Positions 53,898-64,000 of a stretch of 64,000 nucleotides of DNA are shown here, piece after piece. The position numbers were made by a program, and so were the translations under genes. Source of the DNA: Tubiluchus corallicola. Its lineage: Eukaryota; Priapulida; Priapulimorpha; Priapulimorphida; Tubiluchidae. Under the pieces are notes generated by a model. It did not search any database, was not told where the DNA came from, and saw only the letters and a list, made by a program, of their open reading frames with translations. Where the stretch lies: NCBI GenBank assembly GCA_030141605.1, contig JAQGDQ010002370.1:89167-153166 (forward strand). Direction: 5' to 3'. Each line of letters begins with the position of its first letter. Position 1 is the stretch's first letter.

Positions 53898-56800
53898 ATG
53901 GCTGAACATTTCAAAGAAAACAATATTCCTGCCTTTTTTACTGAGTTGAAGGGCCAGGATTTTCCTAGCAGTGCCAGAGTTTTATCAGAAGCTGAGCTGC
54001 TAAAGCTCAGAAGTGATAAAACCATTGTTTCACAATTCAAGCAGAAAAAACTCGAACAGGATGCTAAACGACACTGGGACATTTTTTACAAAAGAAATTC
54101 TACCAAATTTTTCAAAGACAGACACTGGACAACCAGAGAATTCAAAGAATTACTTGGTCCTTCAAAAAAGGTAGGCAGCCTTCGTAAAAGCTGCACTAAG
54201 CCTATAGAGAGTGTTGTCTTGATAGTGTGATGTCTTTCTGGTAACAAGAGATTCATCAAATTTTTGCTAACTTTGTTGGCAGAAGTCTTGGTTCTTAATA
54301 GTTCATGCACAAACTCATTAGTGTTATAATAAGTATTGTATGTTGCAACATCTTGGTGTAGTTTTTTTTATATAGATAATGTCATTAACATTATTTTTTG
54401 GTCAGGTTTGTAATTAGAGATAAAGGTATAAACAAAATGTGACTTCCTTTAACACAGAGTTTAACCTTATATCTGAAGTTTTAACGTTAAGTACAGTAAG
54501 ATAGTCTTTTAAATCATAGTTGTTTTTAAGTTATGATCTAAAATACATGCTTAATTTTGTGTTTAATTACTTATAATAATCTTCTAAAAGTCCAAAGTAC
54601 TTTTTATATTTAAATATTAGTTTAAAGATTTAATTAGCAGTTGTGCCAATAATGAAGACATTGCAATTTGGTATAATTTTCCGGAGTCGCAAATCTTTTA
54701 TGTGCTTTTCGCTGAAATTTATGAAAGGGAAGACTGCAATATGACATTGCTGCATCGCATTGATAGTAAAACATAAAAACTTGGCAAATTTTGAATTTAC
54801 AATATCAAATTTTAAATTTTTTGTTTGGCTAACATTCACTTTTAACTAGGCTTTCTAGAACTTCGAACTTTGATTTTATAGTTATCTGGGTGTCTGTCAA
54901 TCTTACCTCACGAATCTGAAAAACAGGCATTATTAACGTACAAATTGCTGCAATCATGTCAGTTGGTGTGATATTGAAAAACTAACAAAATTAGGCTTGT
55001 GATGTAATAATTTTTAATGTATTGTAAAGTGTTGTTAAAGCAATATTTGCGCTTGAGATATCTTAGGTCATAAGTGACAGTGAGTTGTGATCCATTTGAT
55101 GTCGTCAATTTTTTATTAGAAAAATAGCTTTTGCTTATAGTTTACTGGAAACAAGATAAATGTAATCTCAGAAAAACATCTGTACAGTAACTAGAAGTGG
55201 TGTTATTTCTTTTTAGGTAGTAATGAATAGTGATCTATTTACTGTTTAGCAGATCATTTTAGATACTAGACAGTAGACACATACATCTATCAGTTTAATT
55301 TTACTAAACAAACAACTTTGTGTGCTAAGTGTGCTAATAATAACAGATCTTTTTGTACATTATTTTCAGGACAATTCTTCTAGGAATTCACTTTTAGAAG
55401 TTGGCTGTGGAGTTGGCAACTTGATATTTCCACTTCTTCAAGATGGGCTAGATTTATTCATCTATGCCTGTGATCTTTCTCCACGAGCTGTTAAATTTGT
55501 CAAGGTAGGTAAAGTACTTGTAATGGTGGTCTATGATTGCTGATTTGAGGATGAAATTGCTAAAGTAGGGATTTATTGTCTAAGTTTCACAATGTCTTAC
55601 ATGAAGGCATCACATCAATACTCAGTAGCCGCTAGACTTATATGGACCTTATTCTTAGCGGTGCCACTCTGGGTGTTATATGAGCTAGAGATCTTGGATG
55701 TTGAGGAAAGGAATCTTAACATTATGTAGATTACTGCAGTATGTTAAAATTACATATCAATTCTTTAAGTAGGCCTATATGTAGCTCATAGATTCTGTTG
55801 ATAAATGAATTATTTTGAGGCATAAAACAAAAGTATTTATAAGAGAGTTAAAGGTTTTGTGTTATTGTATGCTAATGCATGTATAGTTATATAATATGTA
55901 TGTGCATATAATGAGTAATCTTGTAATTAATATCATTTGAAAACTGTTTAAGAGTTTTGAAATAACAAAAAACTTTTACCTCTATAAATTGTGCTTAGTT
56001 GCTGATGTCAACTATCTATACATCATTATTTTGCATTTCAGTAAGCATTAGCTTTAATGATGACTAGCTAAAGTTGCTGCTTCTTTTTGCTACGTGTCCC
56101 ATTCTAATTAATCAGTTCTCTAGAAACAGAGGCTACAGTTTGTGTTAGGTATGACACTATTAGTTTGTAAGCTTTAGGATTCAAGTGGCCTCATAAGTTT
56201 ATTGACCTTAAATAGTCTGTCAAAATCCCACCTCAAGCTGCTTTTTTGAAAACCTGACTCAGACAAGTTGTCCATCGGTGGGAGAAAGTTTTACATTCTG
56301 CTAATTAGCCTTTTTTTTAGGAAAATCCTCTGTATAATGAAGCAAAGATTTATGCATTTGAGTGTGATTTGACATCCACTTCACTAACAGAAGAAATTCC
56401 TGCAAACAGCTTAGATATTATCACAATGATATTTGTGCTATCAGCTATTCACCCCAACAAGATGCTTTCTGTCTTGAAAAATTTATTTCAGGTAAGACCC
56501 TTCTTGCAGTTGAACTTATTGTCTCATTTTGAAAGAAAACTCTCGTTTGGAATACAAATTAGATAGAATGGAAATTAGATAGTTCAAAATATTTTTGTGT
56601 TTTAATGGTAAATGCCTAGTATTCTTTTTTAATGTCTATCTATACTGTATTATGTATTATCTATCCTATAACGTAGTCAGGTGCTAGAAATGGGCTCTTA
56701 GTGGTAAGGTCATCCAGTAGATAAAATTTATGTAAGTGCAAAATACCTGGAAATGTAGTAATTGAAATATAAATTTGAAGCATAACCTGTTACACATGCA

Positions 56801-57680
56801 CCATTTTTTCATTGTAATATAGGGGTAGCTGTTTGTAAATGTTATAAAGACATTTTTATGTAGGTTTTAAAGCCAGGTGGCTGCTTGCTTTTTCGTGATT
56901 ATGGTCTGTATGATTATGCTCAATTGAGATTCAGCTCTGGTCACAAACTAGCCGAGAACTTTTATGTTCGTCAAGATGGTACTCGCGTCTACTATTTTTC
57001 TAAGGGTAATGTATGTAAGGCTTTCATTTTTTATAATGAAGTGTAATATTGATTGTTATGATTTTCCATCATGACACGTCCAAATTCGGTAGCTTGGGTA
57101 AGGTGTGATACCAAAACTTTATGAATGTCAAAGTTTTTCTGACAAAATGCAATTTCCATGATATTAATCCGTATAACTGGCATGTTGTGTGGTATCAGAT
57201 TTCTGGATGTTGTTTTTTTATTTCGTAATCTTAAATTTTATTATACGAAGAATTTAGAAATTCACCACATTTGTCATCATAAACTATATTAGCATCTAGT
57301 CACATGTATTTAGACCTCCCATTTTTATACTTGTAACTTAGCACTCTGTCTGCATAGTCCTGCTGAATAAGCTTAATGAAGTAGGATGATTACTTGATCA
57401 CCTCAGATGTGAAACTAATCGTGAATAGTTAAAGGCTGTTATAGCAAAACATTGCAATGGCACCTTTGTTTATTCAAGTTTATGATTCATTGCAGAAGTT
57501 ATTGCGACCCTGTTTACCTCTGTCAACTTCTTAGAGTCTGTGAATGAATATTTGCTCAGAGAAACCATCAACAAAAAAGAGGGTTTAAGAGTACCACGTG
57601 TCTTCATACAAGGGAAGTTTATTAAACCATCATCAGTGCAGTATTCTAATGAAGATGTGTGCGATGAATTGGGAAGTTGA
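53898..57680 (+). CDS. METTL6: METTL6-type tRNA 3-methylcytidine methyltransferase, 5 exons, 301 aa
   Basis: SAM-dependent enzyme; METTL6 in other animals makes m3C at position 32 of serine tRNAs in the cytosol. Exons: 53898-54170, 55370-55504, 56321-56491, 56864-57005 and 57496-57680, total 906 nt with consistent phases. The N-terminal part has [20 protein letters not shown] and DRHWTTREF, hallmarks of the METTL2/6/8 family. SAM motif I is LEVGCGVGN (residues 100-108). [26 protein letters not shown] and [20 protein letters not shown] follow, then [13 protein letters not shown] and [20 protein letters not shown] at the C-terminus. The first ATG gives a natural N-terminus. Length is close to human METTL6. 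AATAAA lies at 57860-57865. The assignment to METTL6 over METTL2/8 rests on length and on RQDGTR...NKKEGLxVPRVF. Confidence 0.93.
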
Positions 57681-57859
57681 TAAATGTGATTGTTTAGTGA
57701 CATTTAGTAATTAATTTTGTAAGTTTGTTTTTAGTATGATATCAAATGCCTGAACTCTCTGGCTGTGCCAATTGTGTTGACATGTTTCGTCAGCATTCAT
57801 TAATCAGATTACCGTTTGCAATAAGTTTTATTTGTTTGCTACCATACATTTTGTGAATG

Positions 57860-57865
57860 AATAAA
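57860..57865 (+). terminator. Poly(A) signal, METTL6
   Basis: AATAAA 180 bases after the stop; METTL6 and the downstream minus-strand gene converge here. Confidence 0.65.
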
Positions 57866-58104
57866 GAAACCCATGGACAAAGAACTATGAGCAACTATAA
57901 ATATTCGCATCAATGAATAAGGGATAGTGAAAAATGATAGGTCAGAACTTTTCAGTAAGTGTTTGTATTTCATTTACTTAATCCAATTATATTCGTACCT
58001 AAAATGTGTCACTTACAGCAGGTAATATTTAAAATTCTGTGTTATAACAATCTTCAAATAAAAATTTAGAACAAAAATTAACAGTAAGTTCATCATCCAT
58101 TAAT

Positions 58105-58110
58105 TTTATT
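58105..58110 (-). terminator. Candidate poly(A) signal, Reeler-DOMON gene
   Basis: AATAAA on the minus strand about 265 bases after the stop codon at 58376. Confidence 0.45.
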
Positions 58111-58375
58111 TAACGACTCTTTTAGTCTGCTTGTTTATTCTACTTTACATACCTTTTCAACTATGTTTTAAGACTAAAAATGAGGTTATCGTAACATAAT
58201 TGTCATAACAATCAAAATAACAAAAGTTTCATGTTCCCATCATTGCAGCTACGCTAGCTTAAGTAACACTCGTTTAAATTGCTTCTAACTGAGATTATGT
58301 CAGCATATCACTCACCACTATTCAGTAGTATGTACCTGCTGTCAGCAGTGTTACCTTCTGCATGACATAATGTCC

Positions 58376-61300
58376 TTAAAAATTATCAAGATATGATGAG
58401 AATGAAGGAAAGACAATGCTGACTATAGTTAAGCATAATGCAGTGCAAATAGAACCATGATAGATTCTTGCTCCTGAATCTATAATTTCATTATCTTTGT
58501 TCGATATTGTTCGTTGCTCACTGGAAGTTGGAGGATGGTCGGGCTTGTGGCGGAGTATTCTGCCATCTGAAAAAGCAGTTGTTTTTATATATACAAACAA
58601 TTTTAATAAATCCATCGGTTTGTTACTCAGCTTCAAATGCAAAGATGTTGGGCTACTTTAGTATTAAAAAAAATTGGTAAACGATTGCTTTCCTTTTTAG
58701 AGGAACTAGTCCAACTCAGTCAGAAGATTGTGAGAACTGTGCTTTCATTTACTACATTACTGCCTAATTGAGCAGAAACAGAAAGTGTTGAAACTTCAAT
58801 TTCAAGTATGTAGTTTAGTAGCCTATTTAAGTGCCAATTAAAATTTCTGTTACTATAAGCTGCTGCAAAGTAATTTATCAAAATCTGTTTATACCTTAGA
58901 TAAGTTTAACTTTCATTCTTTTTTGAGTTCTTCATTCTTGTACTTACCTGAGTCAATTTCATCTCCCCATGGATGAAGATGGTACCATGGTTTACTTAAA
59001 TCATAATTCATATCATTGATGGTGCTAGTAAGACTTTTCGTAAACTGACAGTTGATTCTTCCATCCGCATAATTTGCTTTGACATTGGTGACTTCGTTAT
59101 TTGTCTGTAATTCACTTCTGGTATGTCCACCAGGATTCCAATAGTGGTCTACCCTTACCACGTCATTTTCAAGAACACATACGTACACATCGTCTTCACC
59201 CTATAACCACAGTTTTAAGTTTAGAGTGAAATTGTAATATCGCATATAGAAACTCGAACAAATGCTGCAAAATATTCAATAGTATACACCCATTGATCGA
59301 CCTGAAAACAATGCAATGCAAGAAATGCTATTTTACCATAGCATAAGGAAATGTATAGGAAAAAGCGGAAAATTCTACAAGTAGACTGTTTCCTTGTCTA
59401 CTGGGGCATGCTGTAATAGGCATGGAAAAGACAGCTGTCACATGATAGCCAAAATATTTGGATACTTTTCTAATGGAATATCAGAAGTATCAGTTGAAAA
59501 ATATTCGAATTTTTAGGCACTACTCACCATAGTGTTGTCTTCAGAAAACCCCATTCCTATCCAGCCCTCAGCTTTCCCTGTCATTTGTATTGTAACGTCA
59601 TCAGTGTCAGCTGTGTATACGGTTGCTTTCTGACATGTGCTTGGTGTGCAATCTTTTTCCCCATAGCGAAAGCAGCCACTTGTTTTACCGCAGGTTTCAA
59701 AACTGATGACTACGTCTTCTGAGGTGTCTTTTAGCACTTCATCTGATTGTACCTTTACCCAAAACTTGGTTTTCTCTTGCACTACTGTGGCACTGTAATA
59801 AGTAGAATTATAATCAGAAATATGTTTATCAGCCACCATTATCCCTCTACCGTTTCACTCCTCCTTCACAATACTAAACCTTTACCCTTGTCTCTCTTCA
59901 TTCATAACTTGCAATATTTTACAAACTTTCTCTTCAGATGTCACTGCATTACAAGTAATTACGTTATTGTATGTTTGAAATGTGATACACTTTGTTTAAG
60001 GTGATACACAAATTTGTTAATAAATTATTATAGATTGCTTGAAAGGGTGGAATACAGTACTACAAGTATTACTATTGCTATGTATGTTGTGTAGAGTATT
60101 AAAATAAATGCAGTACAGAAAGGAGAAATAAGCTCAAAACAAGTAGTGGCATGATAGTAGTGGCTCAGAACAAGATATTTTGCAACAGTACAGTATTTTG
60201 CCCTGTTGCAAATTCTATTCATTGCAAAATTTTCTTTTTCTTTGCAAAATTACATAATAATGAACGCTGATGTTCATAATTAGCATACTACAGGATCGTA
60301 GACAGTAATATGCAGGTTCTGAAGTTCTTTATTTGTGAATGTAATAACACAAATATGTCTCTCTGTAAGTGGTGCTGCACTTCACCATCACTGAACTGTG
60401 AACACAGTGGCTTAATCTTGCAGAGCCTTTTCGTCAGTGCCTACAAAAGTATATTGCAGGCTTGGTAATAGTACTTGTGAAAGGGCTATTAATTTCTTGT
60501 GCTAGTTTTCACTACACTGAATATACACTACTCGGTTTTTAGTTTACCAGGGAAAAAATTCTAGACTAATTTTCCATAAATACAGCATTCTCTTGCAATT
60601 TCTTCTGTTTGTTGCAGTGATCAGTACCATGTGTTTTTGATGCTTTGATTCGTTTAGTCTATTGTAAATATGTTATTGTGCTAAGATCAGCTATAAGTAT
60701 GCGGTGCTAAAAATCATAGTTTTTTACTTACACAAATGTGATTTTTTCAGGACCATTGTTTGGAGCAGTCCATACAAACTCCAGATCTGTTTTGTCATTG
60801 TTGTCTTTATGTGTAATGTAATGTCCACCATTGTCACAGTCTCTCTTCTGTGTCTCGGTGGGAAAGTCACTGAACTCGCCTACCCGAGTTTCTGCAGTAT
60901 CTCTTGCTTGCAGCATAAATCCTTTGAAAGTTCCTTTGATCGTAACTGCAAAAGAGATGCTAAAACTTAAGAGTTCAAAGAATAAAAAATCGTTTTCCTT
61001 ATAAAATCAATATAGATAGTAGTGGAACTAACGCTCGTAATATTAATTTTTGATTGACATTTCTGGCATGTTACTGAAAATATTTTTTGAAGTTAATTTA
61101 GTATTCTGTGCTTTGAGTTGTCATAATCAAAGCTACAAATAAAATGCATTTATATGAGGGATATGTTCTTTTGGAATCATGTCTTCTCTGTTACTTTTTT
61201 TAGATGAACATTTCTTTGTTGTGTAGCCAGTACCCTTCCTAGGAGTGCTAGTTGGCTTGAATGGGGAAATACAATAAACGTGCTAGTGCTTACTCTCTCT

Positions 61301-63663
61301 TTCTCTCTTTCATACATGTTTGTTAACATCGTGACCAACAGTTATTCATGCCAACCATTTTTTGGAACTGTTGCAAGAAAAGTTTTTATATAACTGCTTC
61401 AATGAAAATGAGCCACCTCTATCAAATATAATTTGTAGATTTTTTAACTACATGTATATAAAACTTCTCTTTCCTTAAGTTGTTGACCTATAGGTTTGTC
61501 GTGCATTTCAGGCACTTCCGTATATAATATTTTTATTCATTTTAGCTTAATACGTACCAAATTTTCGTGTCCAATTTAAGGTTAACATTAACAGACATGT
61601 TAATTTTTGTCTAGCGTAGAGACGACATTTAACTGTTTAACCATGTGTTTATGTGTACTGTCCCAATTAAACACACTAATCTTGTATGTGGCATGATGTT
61701 TGCGTAGGTCTCGGTGAATGCTGTTTATTTGTCCTGGGTTGATTGGTTGAGTTAGTTCTTATTTGATAAATGACCACTTCAACATGAAGTGGTGGGGTCC
61801 ACCCTGTTCCTTGGCCTATTACAGGTAATATGCAGTACAAATGTAGAGTAGCCTACATGCCATTTTAATGAAATTACAATGTCGTATCGCCTGTCATATC
61901 AATGATATCTTGGTTTTTATATTTTACGTAATATTATTTTATATTTTCAACCTATTATACTAATTAATTCCGTACTATTATTGCTGTTGCCACCTACATT
62001 ACGCACTTTGAGTCTAATATTTTTTTAATTCTTTCCTACATAAGAATTAAAGGACAAGAGGAGCTTTGAGATGATGACTTTTTCAGTATATGAGCTATAT
62101 GTTTTCTGTTTCCCTTCAGTCGACTGCACTATTTTTCTCTAGTGTAAAATTCTGCTGCCCTATTCATTAGCCTACAGACACGTATCAGTCCTGCTTCCCA
62201 GTTCAAATTCTGTTATAATTATTTTTTATATAGTTGCGCTGGCAGTCTTGTACTCCTGTATTGTAAATGTTTTCCTTTAAAACATGGTAAAACGCAAAAT
62301 CTGACCAACAATAAATTACAATTGTTATTTGTGCAATTTATGCTAACATTTTTTAAGCATTTGTTAGTGAAAATCAATAAATATTTCCGCTAAAATTTAC
62401 AATTCTCCACACAAGAAATTAGTTCGTGAAGCGGATTAGGATAGGTTTAATGTATTTAAACTGCAAGGGGGTGGTAAACTCCTTCCAATATTTTAGTATA
62501 TTTGTTAATTAAACGATTCCATCGTTAATTATGTAGTTTCAACAGCTGTTCACATTACCCATGCAGCAAATGATTAACATTAAGTACTTTACAAGATGTA
62601 GCACTAGTTACATGGCTGACATCTGTGATGCATGGCTATATCTGTACCAATTTTTGTATTTTAGTTTAGTAGTTCATATCGTATATTAATGCTGTGAGTT
62701 TAACTGCTAGACACTTTATATCTTGTTTGCAGTATAGCTCAATATAAGTTTTTTTGAAAGGCTCGCTTTCAGTAGCAATCAGACTAACATTGACTAACTC
62801 TAAAGCCTAGACCAATGATTTTCCACATTGGATGGAATTATACTGTACTGATTATCTTAGCTGATCATAATGTCTGTTGGGTGCTGACGTTCTCCTTTCA
62901 CGTCAAATCATTTCCGTGATATCGAGTTCACATGGGAAATTTCATGGGAAATACAGCAACTGAACATACTGCAGCGTATTTACAAAATTACAAACAGTAT
63001 GTGATTTGGAATTTTGCGAAATTCTAGAAAATTGTGACGAATGTTTTTGCTGTCCAAGGGGAAATTCAAGAACCTTGGAAGTTAAAAAGTATGAACTAGC
63101 AAAAATATTGCTTATAGCACCGGTTCTACCACATAAGTAATTTTTTATTCGATGATACCTATTAACTTTGCGAAACTATGAGATCTCTACCTAACTTAAT
63201 AATATTGACGCTATTGCACTTCATCGCGTATGGCAACCACACAAAAAGGGAGTAGAATAATTCAGTTCGTAGTTTCTAGCGTCGAAAGTGTATTGCGGAG
63301 GCAGCGATTGAGAACATATGTGGACGATATTATTTGCAATAGCGATTTTTTTACGTTAGGATCACAATTATAATAATTATTACTTTGCTGCTAAAATGGT
63401 TAAGTCAATGCTCATAGACTGCCTCAGTTTATCAGGCGCTGGACTCACATACATATATAAAACTTACCTGTTACCTGGTCGCCCGGTTTATATGTCGATA
63501 CGGATGTCTCAATTGTGTATGGAGTCGGATCGTCACTTGGCTGCGCTCCATGTAAAGTAGCATCTGGGGTCATTTGCTCGCATTGTTCTACAGGTGCTCC
63601 GCTTGGATACGCGAAAATATCGCTCACTAACGCAAAAATGATTACCAGTAAAGTGGCTTTCAT
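58376..63663 (-). CDS. Secreted or GPI-anchored Reeler plus DOMON protein, 5 exons, 372 aa
   Basis: Exons on the minus strand: 63663-63468, 60945-60732, 59792-59528, 59200-58948 and 58566-58376, total 1119 nt with consistent phases. The signal peptide is MKATLLVIIFALVSDIFAYP. The Reeler domain (about residues 20-138) has YKPGDQVTVTIKGTFKGFML and FVWTAPNNGPEKITFV. The DOMON domain (about 165-290) has ISFETCG...CFRYG and WIGMGFSEDNTM, then DVYVCVLEND, and its second half ends YDLSKPWYHLHPWG. The same two domains in this order form the N-terminus of ferric-chelate reductase 1, but the cytochrome b561 membrane domain is absent. The protein ends with a hydrophobic stretch (ICTALCLTIVSIVFPSF) and only six residues after it, compatible with GPI attachment near DSGA, or a tail anchor. 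DOMON domains can bind haem or sugar; ligand here is unknown. Confidence 0.88.
60946..63467 (-). other. Intron 1 of the Reeler-DOMON gene
   Basis: 2.5-kb AT-rich intron. A short TC-rich stretch lies at 61290-61312. No exon, RNA gene or clear mobile element was recognised. Confidence 0.6.
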
Positions 63664-64000
63664 ACCGCTGATCGACGACTGTTTCGTTTCTTTTTAAACA
63701 GAAGTTTATTATTATTGACAGGTGGCTATTATGGCACCCACATATACTGCATAATATTTTATGAATTCTACCCAGTTGCTCTACTCCGCTAACTGACTGT
63801 TAAGACTTTATCTAGGTGGCGCGAGTATGCAGGAAAGCAAACTTGCATGTTTGGCAAAATTTAGATCCTAGAGTACCAATGCCGGCAAGGCTCTACTATA
63901 TAGAAATAATTTAAACATAGAGTCATGATTAAAAGACTAGCGATTGAAGCTATAAACTGCAGCGTTTAGTGGTACTTTGATGGAGTCTCGTTAGACAGAC
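63664..64000. other. Upstream flank of the Reeler-DOMON gene
   Basis: Contains the 5' UTR and probably the promoter of the minus-strand gene. I cannot place specific elements and see nothing else. Confidence 0.4.

Overview
The window is animal (metazoan) nuclear DNA: AT-rich, intron-dense, with GT-AG introns of a few hundred bases to 12 kb, many mobile-element copies, and genes typical of animals (integrin alpha, SWEET, CHMP2/Vps2, METTL6, Reeler-DOMON). It looks like an invertebrate. The sequence alone does not tell me whether it is a cnidarian, sponge, tunicate or something else.

Layout. 927-4462 (+): the last three coding exons of a SWEET (SLC50-type) sugar transporter whose 5' part lies outside the window; its last intron holds a LINE relic. 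6525-37661 (+): a complete integrin alpha gene, reconstructed here as 27 exons encoding 1143 aa. All phases join, with one GC-AG intron. It has no I-domain and carries a GFFTR variant of the GFFKR tail motif. Its introns are full of repeats. The largest (24225-36381) holds a 5'-truncated LINE inserted in a (GA)n microsatellite, and that LINE is split by a nearly intact Ty3/gypsy LTR retrotransposon (26056-34480). 38442-48217: a perfect-looking 4888-bp tandem duplication, each unit carrying one single-exon CHMP2/Vps2 (ESCRT-III) gene on the minus strand and one pogo-like DNA element. 48.2-53.9 kb: intergenic DNA with a palindrome-rich transposon (49170-50084), a LINE 3' relic (about 50249-50770) and a hAT-type MITE with a perfect 8-bp target duplication (52966-53643). 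53898-57680 (+): METTL6-type tRNA methyltransferase, 5 exons, 301 aa. 58376-63663 (-): a secreted Reeler plus DOMON protein, 5 exons, 372 aa, convergent with METTL6.

The genes do not form a pathway; this is an ordinary animal neighbourhood. The distinctive content is the mobile DNA: at least three LINE copies, one young LTR element (LTRs differ at 2 of 311 positions), several MITE families, and possible use of MITE sequence in a gene's 3' end. All exon models come from reading splice sites and protein similarity by eye; no search was run.
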